DNA from: Roseomonas sp.
Lineage (GTDB): Bacteria; Pseudomonadota; Alphaproteobacteria; Acetobacterales; Acetobacteraceae
Direction of reading: 5' to 3'
Length of the DNA stretch: 64,000 nt
Assembly (NCBI GenBank): GCA_020249775.1
Contig: JADCFA010000012.1
Coordinates: forward strand, 1 to 64,000
Of the stretch, positions 36,026 to 43,263 are shown one piece after another. Under the pieces are notes generated by a model that was not told the origin of the DNA, searched no databases, and saw only the letters and a list, made by a program, of their open reading frames with translations. The translations under genes were made by a program, and so were the position numbers. Positions within the stretch are counted from its first letter, which is position 1, and the number at the start of each line of letters is the position of its first letter.

Positions 36026-36045
36026 GGCGCGGGCATAGGCCGGAT

Positions 36046-36942
36046 ATGGAAAAGGTTTTGACCCTGATCGCGCCGCGTGGCGCGCTTGCCCCGGAACATC
36101 AGGCCAAGGTGGCCGCGGCGCTGCGCGATGCGGGCGCTGAGCTTGGCCCTGCCGTGCCGCTTGCTGCCGATGAAGCCACCGATCTCCCCTTCGCCGGCCT
36201 GCCGCTGGAGGTTGCCGATCGTGCGGCGCGCAGCGCGCTGGCAGGCAGCCCTGTGGATGCCATTGCGCAAGACGCTGCCAGGCGGCGGAAGCGCCTGCTG
36301 ATTGCCGATATGGACAGCACCATGGTCACCAGTGAGACACTGGATGAGCTGGCGGGTGAGGCTGGGCTGAAGGAAGAAATCTCGGCCATCACGCGCCGCG
36401 CCATGAACGGCGAATTGGATTTCGAAGGGGCGCTGCGCGAGCGGGTTGGCATGCTGAAGGGCCTGGCGCTGGAAGCGCTGGAGCGCACCTGGGCCAGCAC
36501 CGCGCTGATGCCGGGCGCCGAGGAATTGGTCGCGACCATGCGCGCCCATGGCGCACGCTGCGTCCTGGTATCCGGTGGCTTCACCTTTTTCACGGGCCGG
36601 GTCGCGGAACGGCTCGGCTTTCATGAACATTACTCCAATACCCTGCTGCATGAGGGCGGCCGCCTGACCGGCCAGGTGGGCGAGCCCATTCTGGGGCGCA
36701 ATGCCAAGCTGGTTACGCTGAAGCGCCTGGCAGCGGAAGAAGGGATTGATCTGGCGGCGAGCTTGGCCGTGGGCGATGGCGCGAATGATCTGGACATGCT
36801 GGGTGCTGCCGGGCTTGGCGTGGCCTTCAAGGCCAAGCCCGTCGTGGCGGCGGCCGCGCGGGCGCGGGTGGATCATGCGGATTTGCGCGCGCTGCTGTTC
36901 GCGCAGGGGTATCGGGTGGAGGCGTTTCGGCGGGGGAATTGA
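36046..36942 (+). CDS. serB: Phosphoserine phosphatase
   Basis: A 298-residue HAD-superfamily SerB. An N-terminal regulatory half (about 1-80) precedes the catalytic half with motif I IADMDSTMVTSETLDELAG, motif II LVSGGFTFFTGRVAERLGF, and motifs III/IV KRLAAEEGI and VGDGANDLDML. The last step of serine synthesis is therefore encoded here. It is divergent from miaA. A small ORF starting 4 bp after its stop begins the toxin-antitoxin-like locus. Confidence 0.95.
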   Translation: MEKVLTLIAPRGALAPEHQAKVAAALRDAGAELGPAVPLAADEATDLPFAGLPLEVADRAARSALAGSPVDAIAQDAARRRKRLLIADMDSTMVTSETLDELAGEAGLKEEISAITRRAMNGELDFEGALRERVGMLKGLALEALERTWASTALMPGAEELVATMRAHGARCVLVSGGFTFFTGRVAERLGFHEHYSNTLLHEGGRLTGQVGEPILGRNAKLVTLKRLAAEEGIDLAASLAVGDGANDLDMLGAAGLGVAFKAKPVVAAAARARVDHADLRALLFAQGYRVEAFRRGN

Positions 36943-36945
36943 TGC

Positions 36946-37152
36946 ATGAATCCTCAGAGCGTAAGCTTGGTATCGCTACAAAAACTTGAATTACAGGATC
37001 AGCAAATGGAATCTGAAGCCTTGGAGCCTGAGACGCTTGTGGAACTGCTCAAGCAGCGGCGCGCCGGCAAATTCGTGTCGGCCAGTACGATGGATGATCG
37101 CCTCGCGGCCATGCTGGCGCGCAAGCGCCAAGCCCATGCCGTACAGGATTGA
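36946..37152 (+). CDS. Putative antitoxin of a RelE/ParE-type module
   Basis: A 68-residue, charged, helix-prone protein without a recognised family. The centre reads LEPETLVELLKQRRAGKFVS and it ends ARKRQAHAVQD. GGGGG lies 9 nt before the ATG. It overlaps by 17 bp the start of a RelE/ParE-type toxin fragment (37136), an arrangement typical of antitoxin-toxin pairs. The antitoxin role is inferred from position and size only. As the toxin is broken, this gene may be maintained passively or may neutralise related toxins elsewhere. Confidence 0.5.
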   Translation: MNPQSVSLVSLQKLELQDQQMESEALEPETLVELLKQRRAGKFVSASTMDDRLAAMLARKRQAHAVQD

Positions 37153-37302
37153 ATTCACCGAAGCTTCTGGCCGTGACCTTGAATTTGTTTGCGGATCTTT
37201 TTTTTGAAAGCCGCATGAGCTTCGATGAAGGTGCCGACCATACCTTGGAACATGCGGCAGAACGCATCAGGCATATCCGTGCCAGCGCCGAACGCCGGAC
37301 GC
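37136..37302 (+). pseudogene. RelE/ParE-type toxin, N-terminal fragment (frameshifted)
   Basis: Starting at ATG 37136, MPYRIEFTEASGRDLEFVCG is a typical beginning of a RelE/ParE toxin. At a run of eight T (37198-37205) the frame changes; skipping one base restores LFFESRMSFDEGADHTLEHA and AERIRHIRASAER, which continues the family pattern. Homology is lost at about 37300. The matching C-terminus lies 0.8 kb downstream (38085-38221). The gene is therefore broken by both an apparent single-base insertion and a larger foreign segment. Confidence 0.7.
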
Positions 37303-37417
37303 TACTCCCTGCTCGTACCATAACGCGTGGGACTATTGTGGCCGGATTTCGGTTATTCGTTATGAAGCTCGCGATTATGGGTGCTACAGAGGTCGATACA
37401 ACCGAATCGGAGTGAAC

Positions 37418-38083
37418 ATGCCAACATGGCTTACCGCACTGGTTACGCTCTTTATCGGCCTGATAGGCTGGCGCATTCAGTTAATCGGCAAGCGCCGTAC
37501 CGAACTCGCCGAAGAAGCTTTGCTTGTCTTTGCCAATGCGGTTGATGCCATGACATCGGTCCGTGCGCCCATGAGCTTCGCTGGCGAGCACGCGGCGTTG
37601 CGCGAGAAACTCGTCAAGCCAAAAGACAAAAAGCTGCCGGGTGAGGATTACCAGATCATCCTGTGGCGGCTTGAAAAGAGCAACGAACGCTTTGCTGAAC
37701 TGCGCCGGCTTCAATTGCTTTGCAGATACCACTTCGGCGAGGCGGCGCATGACGCCTTTGAGAAGCTAAACTCGGCGCGGCATCAGGTATGGGTGGCGGC
37801 CTATATGGGCGCCACCACGGGCGACGATGTACCGCCTACCCAAGAGAACCTGAGGCGTTGGCAGAGTTGGCGGGAGGCGATATGGGCGGGCTCCGCGCAA
37901 CCCGATACTATTGCCGACGCTGTGGGCGCCGCGCAGCGCGACCTTGAAGCGATCCTCACGCCGCACCTGCGTGCCGACGCTGCCTTGCTACCCATCGCGG
38001 GCGGCTGGCGGGCCAGCAAGGCACGCGCGATGGCGCTCGTTCGTCGTGGCGACCAATCCAAACCGACCACGCCGCAGGACTGA
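37418..38083 (+). CDS. Unrecognised protein with one N-terminal membrane helix, inserted in a toxin gene
   Basis: A 221-residue protein. Residues 4-20 (WLTALVTLFIGLIGWRI) form one probable membrane anchor. The remainder is cytosolic-looking and helix-rich, with ELAEEALLVFANAVDAMTSV, RLEKSNERFAELRRLQLLCR and a charged tail. I start at ATG 37418 with GGAG 5 nt upstream; GTG 37412 is an alternative. I do not recognise the family. It sits exactly between two fragments of one RelE/ParE-type toxin gene, so it arrived as cargo of an insertion or replacement event. Its stop is only a few bases before the toxin's C-terminal fragment. Confidence 0.7.
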   Translation: MPTWLTALVTLFIGLIGWRIQLIGKRRTELAEEALLVFANAVDAMTSVRAPMSFAGEHAALREKLVKPKDKKLPGEDYQIILWRLEKSNERFAELRRLQLLCRYHFGEAAHDAFEKLNSARHQVWVAAYMGATTGDDVPPTQENLRRWQSWREAIWAGSAQPDTIADAVGAAQRDLEAILTPHLRADAALLPIAGGWRASKARAMALVRRGDQSKPTTPQD

Positions 38084-38084
38084 C

Positions 38085-38221
38085 TGGACGCCGATTATTG
38101 GTATGATGTTGACGAAAGGGCGCGCAAGGTCAGCGTACTCGGGATATTCTTCGGCGGGCAGGATCATATTCGCCGCATGCTGATCAGGCTTTTGGGGCCG
38201 GACCCCTCCGGCCTCACGTAA
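38085..38221 (+). pseudogene. RelE/ParE-type toxin, C-terminal fragment
   Basis: The open frame reads LDADYWYDVDERARKVSVLG, then IFFGGQDHIRRMLIRLLG, ending at TAA 38219-38221. The YWxDVDE, VxVLxxFFGGQDHxRRM pattern is the usual C-terminus of RelE/ParE toxins of this type. It has no start codon or ribosome site of its own. With the fragment at 37136 it makes one toxin lacking roughly 20-25 internal residues. Its last bases overlap the 3' end of the convergent TauE gene. Confidence 0.75.
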
Positions 38222-39044
38222 AGATTGACCAGAACATCCGCGCACTTGTGATCGCGAGGAACACCGCAAAGGCGCGCTTCAGCACCAAGGGCGGGATGCT
38301 ATGCGCCAGCTTCACGCCCCAAGGGGTTGCGATGATGGAAGTGGGTGCGATCAGCGCAAAGCCGATCAGGCTGACATAGCCGAGTGAGAAGGGCGGTACG
38401 CGCGGATCGCTCCACCCGCCCCAGATCAGGCCGATGGTGGCGGGGATGGCGATGATCACCCCGAAGGCCGAAGCGGTCGCAACTGCGGCGCGGATCGGAT
38501 AACCAAGCAAGGACAGCAAAGGCACCCCCAAGGTGCCGCCACCAATCCCCATCATGGCGCTGACCGAACCAATGCCAAGGCCGAGTGCCGCGCGCGGCGC
38601 GCCTTCCGGCACGCGATCGGTCAATTTGAAGTCCAAGCCGGTGAAGCCCATGTTGAAGGCGACCAGCAGCGCAACCAGGGCGAAAATCGCTGTCTGCCCC
38701 TCACCCCGCACATAAACCGCGAGCAGCGTGCCCACCACTACGCCGGCCAACATGCTTGGCCAAATGGAACGCACCAGCGCCATATCCATCGCCCCCGTCG
38801 CGCGATGCTTGCGCGCCGATTGGATGGAAGTTGGGATAATGGTGGCGAGTGAGGTCGCCACCGCCACCTTCATCTGCACCGCCTCAGGAATGCCAAAGAG
38901 CGGAAAGACATTGAACAGCAGCGGCACAATCACAATGCCGCCGCCCACGCCAAGCAAACCTGCGAGCGTGCCGGAAACCAGGCCCGTCGCCGCCATGGCC
39001 AAGGCCAAGGCGCCGAGCCAGAGCGGATCGTTCAGATAACTCAT
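38214..39044 (-). CDS. Sulfite exporter TauE/SafE family permease
   Basis: A 276-residue membrane protein with about eight helices in two repeated halves. Each half begins with a glycine-rich helix: TLAGLLGVGGGIVIVPLLF near residue 30 and MMGIGGGTLGVPLLSLLGYP near 165. The paired GxGGGxxxVPLL motifs define TauE/SafE. Members export sulfite or organosulfonates across the inner membrane, but specificity varies and no sulfur genes are nearby. It is convergent with, and slightly overlaps, the toxin fragment. Confidence 0.9.
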   Translation of the reverse strand: MSYLNDPLWLGALALAMAATGLVSGTLAGLLGVGGGIVIVPLLFNVFPLFGIPEAVQMKVAVATSLATIIPTSIQSARKHRATGAMDMALVRSIWPSMLAGVVVGTLLAVYVRGEGQTAIFALVALLVAFNMGFTGLDFKLTDRVPEGAPRAALGLGIGSVSAMMGIGGGTLGVPLLSLLGYPIRAAVATASAFGVIIAIPATIGLIWGGWSDPRVPPFSLGYVSLIGFALIAPTSIIATPWGVKLAHSIPPLVLKRAFAVFLAITSARMFWSIFT

Positions 39045-39144
39045 TTTTTTTCCTTAGTGGCTCTGTGCCGTCCTCAAGCGGCGTGGCATAAAGCCGCCGG
39101 GCTTGCGCGTCACCCCATGGCGCCGCGCTAAGGGGATGTTTGCG

Positions 39145-39846
39145 ATGGCTGATGCACGAATTCTGGGCGTTTTGGGCGGCATGGGGCCGCTGGCGAGTGC
39201 ATGTTTCATGCAGCGCCTGACGCTACTGACACCGGCGGAGCGTGATCAGGACCATATCCCGACCATCCTGTGGTCTGACCCGCGCGTGCCGGACCGCACC
39301 GCGGCGCGGGTTGCGGGCGGGGAAGACCCCTTGCCGGCGCTGGTGCGCGGCATTCGCGGCTTGGAAGCCGCTGGCTGCGGCGCCATCGCCATTCCCTGCA
39401 ATACCGCCCATGGCTGGTATGATGGCATGGTTGCCGCGACCAGCCTGCCTATTCTGCATATTGTGGATGCGGCGGGCGCGGAATTGCAGCGCCTTGGCGT
39501 GGCCGGTGGGCGCATTGGCGTAATGGGCACAGCGGGGACACTCGCGATGCGGCTTTATCAGCAAAGGCTGGATCAGCTTGGCTATGAATGCCTAACGCCG
39601 AGCGAGGCCGAGATGCAAAGCCGTGTCACACCGGCGATCACGGCGGTGAAGGCAAACAAACTCGCGGAATCCTATGAACCCTTGGCGGAAGTGGCGCAGA
39701 GCCTGATGGCGCGCGGTGCCAAGGCGGTGGTGCTGGGGTGCACGGAAATCCCGCTTGGCATTGCGGCGGGGCCGGCGCTGCCCTTTCCGGTGGCGGATAC
39801 GATTGATGCGCTAGCACGGGCGGCGATTGGGTGGGCGAAGGCGTGA
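39145..39846 (+). CDS. Aspartate/glutamate racemase family protein
   Basis: A 233-residue cofactor-independent racemase. GVLGGMGPLASACFM at the N-terminus, catalytic CNTAH near residue 80 and the second catalytic Cys in VVLGCTEIPLGI near 195 match the YgeA/AspR branch. I start at ATG 39145 with AGGGG 9 nt upstream. It probably interconverts D- and L-aspartate or glutamate, or a related amino acid. It is transcribed away from the divergent TauE gene. Confidence 0.9.
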   Translation: MADARILGVLGGMGPLASACFMQRLTLLTPAERDQDHIPTILWSDPRVPDRTAARVAGGEDPLPALVRGIRGLEAAGCGAIAIPCNTAHGWYDGMVAATSLPILHIVDAAGAELQRLGVAGGRIGVMGTAGTLAMRLYQQRLDQLGYECLTPSEAEMQSRVTPAITAVKANKLAESYEPLAEVAQSLMARGAKAVVLGCTEIPLGIAAGPALPFPVADTIDALARAAIGWAKA

Positions 39847-40017
39847 CGGCCTTCAACCGTAGCCAGAATCAGGGGCCACGGCTGAAACCCCAGCCTAGTC
39901 AAAGACCTATGTCTTGACCTCTATGCGTCTTACCGCTGCTGCGTTCGCTTCTGGCCAGCAGCACTGGGGCGGCGACATTGCTCGCAAAATTGCGCGGCCT
40001 TCACGAGTGCTGACCGA

Positions 40018-40035
40018 CAAGACCTGAGGGTCTTG
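40018..40035 (-). terminator. Hairpin downstream of the secreted hypothetical gene
   Basis: Perfect 7 bp arms CAAGACC and GGTCTTG with a TGAG/CTCA loop, extended by CCG/CGG with a bulge. It lies 17 bp past the minus-strand stop at 40052. No T-tract follows, so it may act as an mRNA 3' stabiliser rather than a terminator. Confidence 0.35.
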
Positions 40036-40051
40036 CGGCGCATTCTCAGGG

Positions 40052-40516
40052 TTACTCCATTTGAATCAACAAGCCATCGGCGCCCAACTGCAAGGCGTAG
40101 CCGCTACGCGATGGGTGGAGCGTGATGATGACACCAGCCGGATTCTGCAACCACAATCCGCCTTCAATCTCGCTGGAGCCAGCTACGGCGCCGGCACGCG
40201 CGCCGCCATAGAGGCCAGGAAAATCAGCGACCTTGGAAAGGCGATAGACTTCGCCATGAGCCCGAACCTCGGAAATGCCTATTCCGCCGACACCAAGGCC
40301 GCGGATTCGAAAACGGTAGCTATGTCCACCGAATGTCAGCGTACCGCTGCCCCAAGACACGCCATAAAACAAACCGACTTGAGTCTGGGAAAGGGTTACT
40401 GTGCCGACAGGGCGTTCCGCGTCCTGGCTGCCTGTCTGCGCAGCGACATTACGGGTCCAGAGCGCGGCCAAGGCAAGCCCGCTTGCGGCGCGGCGTGTAA
40501 TGCTGAAAGCGGCCAT
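40052..40516 (-). CDS. Conserved-looking secreted hypothetical protein
   Basis: A 154-residue protein. An N-terminal export signal (ITRRAASGLALAALW with an AQT-type cleavage region) has a Tat-like RR. The mature part is glycine-rich and beta-type: FYGVSWGSGTLTFGGHSYRF, GLGVGGIGISEVRAHGEVYR and GYALQLGADGLLIQM. No named family is recognised. The pattern of repeated GxGxx strands suggests a small periplasmic beta-barrel or sheet. It stands alone between a racemase and a sugar kinase gene, both on other transcripts. Confidence 0.7.
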   Translation of the reverse strand: MAAFSITRRAASGLALAALWTRNVAAQTGSQDAERPVGTVTLSQTQVGLFYGVSWGSGTLTFGGHSYRFRIRGLGVGGIGISEVRAHGEVYRLSKVADFPGLYGGARAGAVAGSSEIEGGLWLQNPAGVIITLHPSRSGYALQLGADGLLIQME

Positions 40517-40616
40517 TGATGCTATTTCCTATGTCGCCTTATCAATGCTTACAACATGTCTGATTAAATTGGAATCATATGGCGTCTGCGAAACTGCGAC
40601 CAGATCAGGCGTGAGC

Positions 40617-40650
40617 GCGTTTCCCGTTCATGACGGTTCACAGGAAACGC
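40617..40650 (-). repeat. Family-2 extragenic palindrome, solo copy
   Basis: Perfect outer arms GCGTTTCC and GGAAACGC flank inner GTTCA/GGTTCA blocks. It begins 2 bp after the TAG stop of the PfkB gene. It matches the family-2 parts at 5531, 28919 and 52110. Here no family-1 unit is attached. Its flank TGAGCGCGTTTC is identical to the flank of the parS core at 27071. Confidence 0.75.
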
Positions 40651-40651
40651 A

Positions 40652-41563
40652 CTAAACGCCCGCCAACATCGCCTCCACCATCGGGCGATAGGGCGTGGTG
40701 CCATCGCGTGCGCGCAAAGCGCCCGCAGCTGAGGCAAAACGCAAAGCCGCGTCAATGCCTATGCCTTCGGCCATCGCCAAGGCATAGGCGCCGTGGAACA
40801 CATCGCCCGCGCCGGTGGTATTGGTGGCCTCAACCGGAAAGGCCGGGATTTCCTGCGGCGCCGCCATGCCGGGTGTGAGCCAGAGCGTGCCTTTCTCCCC
40901 GCGCGTCACGGCGGCGAGCTTCACGGGGCCTGAGGCCAAGGCGCGGCGCAGCCCTTCCTCCGGCGCAGAACCAGGCGCGAAATTCTGCAAGCCGGTGACG
41001 GAGAAAATCGCGTGATCCACGCGCGGCACCAAATCCACCAGAATGCGCGTTTCGCTTTTCTCGCCATCCAGTACCACGGGAATGCCAAGGCGCCGCGCTT
41101 CTGCCGCTGCAACCGCGACACCTTCGGGCCAGCGCGGATCGCAACAAAGCGCGCCGGCGCCGGCAAGGCTTTCCAAGGGCAGCCAGCCGGGATCTATGCC
41201 CAGATCAGCGCCGCGAAAGCCGATGATGGTGCGTTCGCCATGGCGGTCCACCAGCACGGCGGAAACCGGGCTCCGCCCTCCCGCCACGCGTTTGAGGCCG
41301 GCAGTGTTCACGCCATCCGCTTCCAAGGCGGCGGCAAGCAAGGGCGCGTTCAAATCATCGCCCACCCGGCCCCAGAAATCCGCGCGGCCGCCAAGGCGCG
41401 TCACCGCAATCGCCGCATTGGCCGCCATGCCGCCGGCATTCAGCACATAGGATCGGGCGGCGATTTTCGCGGGCGGTTGGGGTATATCCTCCACCCGGAA
41501 CACATGATCGGCGACAACATTGCCAAGGCAGACAACACGCGGCGGGGGAAGGGGTGCGGCCAT
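40652..41563 (-). CDS. PfkB-family carbohydrate kinase
   Basis: A 303-residue ribokinase-like kinase. VVCLGNVVADHVFRVEDIPQ at the N-terminus, NAGGMAANAAIAVTRLGG (first PfkB signature region) and ATNTTGAGDVFHGAYALAMA (catalytic GAGD, second signature) are present. The sugar is unknown; ribokinase, sulfofructose kinase-like and ketogluconate kinases share the fold. I start at ATG 41563 because the longer reading to 41665 has atypical sequence. That start codon overlaps the start codon of the divergent pseudouridine synthase. Confidence 0.87.
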   Translation of the reverse strand: MAAPLPPPRVVCLGNVVADHVFRVEDIPQPPAKIAARSYVLNAGGMAANAAIAVTRLGGRADFWGRVGDDLNAPLLAAALEADGVNTAGLKRVAGGRSPVSAVLVDRHGERTIIGFRGADLGIDPGWLPLESLAGAGALCCDPRWPEGVAVAAAEARRLGIPVVLDGEKSETRILVDLVPRVDHAIFSVTGLQNFAPGSAPEEGLRRALASGPVKLAAVTRGEKGTLWLTPGMAAPQEIPAFPVEATNTTGAGDVFHGAYALAMAEGIGIDAALRFASAAGALRARDGTTPYRPMVEAMLAGV

Positions 41564-42269
41564 GATGGGCCATAGCCTGTCACGGCAGGACCGTCTTGGC
41601 CAAGTGCCGCCCGAAATCGCGTCCCGCATCCTGCTGCTGCGCGATGATGCGCTGGTGCTGAACAAGCCGGCGGGGCTTGCGACACATCGCGGGCCGCGCG
41701 GCGGGGCCTCGGTGGAAGATTGGTTGCCCGCGTTGCAAATGGGAAGGCGCCATTTGCCACAGCCGGCGCATCGGCTGGATCAGGATACGGCGGGCTGCCT
41801 GGTGCTGGGGCGCACCAAACCGGCCTTGGCGGCGCTTGGCGCCATTTTCGCCAAGGGCTTGGCAGCGAAGACCTATTGGGCAGTGGTGCAAGGCGGGCCG
41901 GTGGAGGATGCGGGAGAGATTGCCTTGCCCATTCGCAAGATCAGCTCTCGTGCGCAGGGTTGGCGGATGGAAGCGCATGCGGATGGGCTGGCATCGCTCA
42001 CACGCTGGCGTTGCCTGGGGCGCGGCGCTGGCCTGGCCTGGCTGGAATTGGCGCCTGAGACAGGGCGCACGCATCAATTGCGCGTGCATTGCGCGGCGAT
42101 GGGTTGGCCGATTTTGGGCGATGCGCTTTACGGCGCTGGCGGGGCGGGCGGCTTGCATTTGCTGGCGCGGGCGATTGCTTTGCCGCTGGAACCGCCCTTG
42201 CAAGCGGAAGCGCCACCGCCTGCGCACATGGAAAGCGCTTTGCGTGGATGTGGCTGGCAGGTTGGCTGA
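41562..42269 (+). CDS. RluA-family RNA pseudouridine synthase
   Basis: A 235-residue protein without an S4 domain. The catalytic motif AHRLDQDTAGCLVLGRTKPA near residue 70 contains the essential Asp. DDALVLNKPAGLATH and ELAPETGRTHQLRVHCAAMG are the other family blocks. It isomerises uridine in rRNA or tRNA; the target cannot be told from sequence. ATG 41562 or 41565 both have GGGGAAGGGG upstream. The start overlaps the start codon of the divergent kinase gene. Confidence 0.9.
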   Translation: MMGHSLSRQDRLGQVPPEIASRILLLRDDALVLNKPAGLATHRGPRGGASVEDWLPALQMGRRHLPQPAHRLDQDTAGCLVLGRTKPALAALGAIFAKGLAAKTYWAVVQGGPVEDAGEIALPIRKISSRAQGWRMEAHADGLASLTRWRCLGRGAGLAWLELAPETGRTHQLRVHCAAMGWPILGDALYGAGGAGGLHLLARAIALPLEPPLQAEAPPPAHMESALRGCGWQVG

Positions 42270-42310
42270 AAGCGGTTAGGCTGCCCTTCAAGAACAGGGG
42301 GAAGACCAAC

Positions 42311-43261
42311 ATGCTATCTCGCAGACACATCATCACTGGCGCGGCGGGCTTGGCCATTTTGGGTAGCGCCGCGCCAGCGCGGGCTTGGGAACCATCGCGG
42401 CCCATTCAATTGATTGTTGGCTTCGCGCCAGGCGGCGGCGCGGATTTGGCGGCGCGTGCGATTGCCGAGGCTTCTTCGCGCTTTTTCCCAACCCCGATTG
42501 TGGTGATGAACCGCCCCGGCGCGGGCGGGGCGATTGCCGCGCAGCAAGTGGCGGGCATGGCGCCGGATGGGCTCAATCTGCTCGTCGGCGGCGGGAGTGA
42601 GAGCATCGCCCTGCCAGCCTTTCGGGAGCTTCCCTATGATCCCAAAAAATCCTTCCGCGCCATTATTCGCATCACGCGCCAGCCGCTGCTGATTGTGGCG
42701 CGGCGCGGTGGGCGCTTCGCTGATTTGCCAAGCGTGATTGAAGCAGCCAAGCGCGCGCCAGGCGCCATTCCGCATGCTTCATCAGGGCAGGGTTCGATTT
42801 ATCATGCGGTGTTTGTGTTGCTCTCGCGGGCGGCGAATATCGAATTGCTGCATGTGCCCTTCACCGGCGGTGCGCCAAGCTTGCAGGCGCTGATGGCGAA
42901 TACGGTGGAATTGGCGGTCCTCGCCCCGGAAGAAATGGCGGGGCTGGCCAATGCCGGCGAAATCCGCCCGCTGGCGGTGGCCTCCGCTGCGCGCATTCCG
43001 GGCTATCCGGATGTGCCGACGCTCCGTGAATTGGGCTTTGATGTGGTGATCGAAAACATGAAGGGGCTGAATGCGCCGGCGGGCTTGCCGGATGAGATTT
43101 ATACCAGCCTGCATGATCGCTTCCGCCAAGGTATGCAGGCGCCGGCATGGAAAACATTTCTGGATCGTACCGGCGCGATGGATGGCTATCTGGATGGGCC
43201 TGGCTTTCAGCGCGCCATGGATGATGTGCTGGATGCGCTGCGCGCGGCTTTGGCGCGGTAG
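42311..43261 (+). CDS. Bug-family tripartite tricarboxylate transporter substrate-binding protein
   Basis: A 316-residue periplasmic protein. A Tat-like signal (MLSRRHIITGAAGLAILGSA) ending in ARA is followed by WEPSRPIQLIVGFAPGGGAD, the first ligand-loop motif of the family. Later blocks include NRPGAGGAIAAQQVA, LLHVPFTGGAPSLQALMAN and PDVPTLRELGFDVV. Bug proteins bind carboxylates or aromatic acids and often occur without the TctAB membrane genes, as here. It starts 41 bp after the pseudouridine synthase gene on the same strand. Confidence 0.9.
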   Translation: MLSRRHIITGAAGLAILGSAAPARAWEPSRPIQLIVGFAPGGGADLAARAIAEASSRFFPTPIVVMNRPGAGGAIAAQQVAGMAPDGLNLLVGGGSESIALPAFRELPYDPKKSFRAIIRITRQPLLIVARRGGRFADLPSVIEAAKRAPGAIPHASSGQGSIYHAVFVLLSRAANIELLHVPFTGGAPSLQALMANTVELAVLAPEEMAGLANAGEIRPLAVASAARIPGYPDVPTLRELGFDVVIENMKGLNAPAGLPDEIYTSLHDRFRQGMQAPAWKTFLDRTGAMDGYLDGPGFQRAMDDVLDALRAALAR

Positions 43262-43263
43262 CG

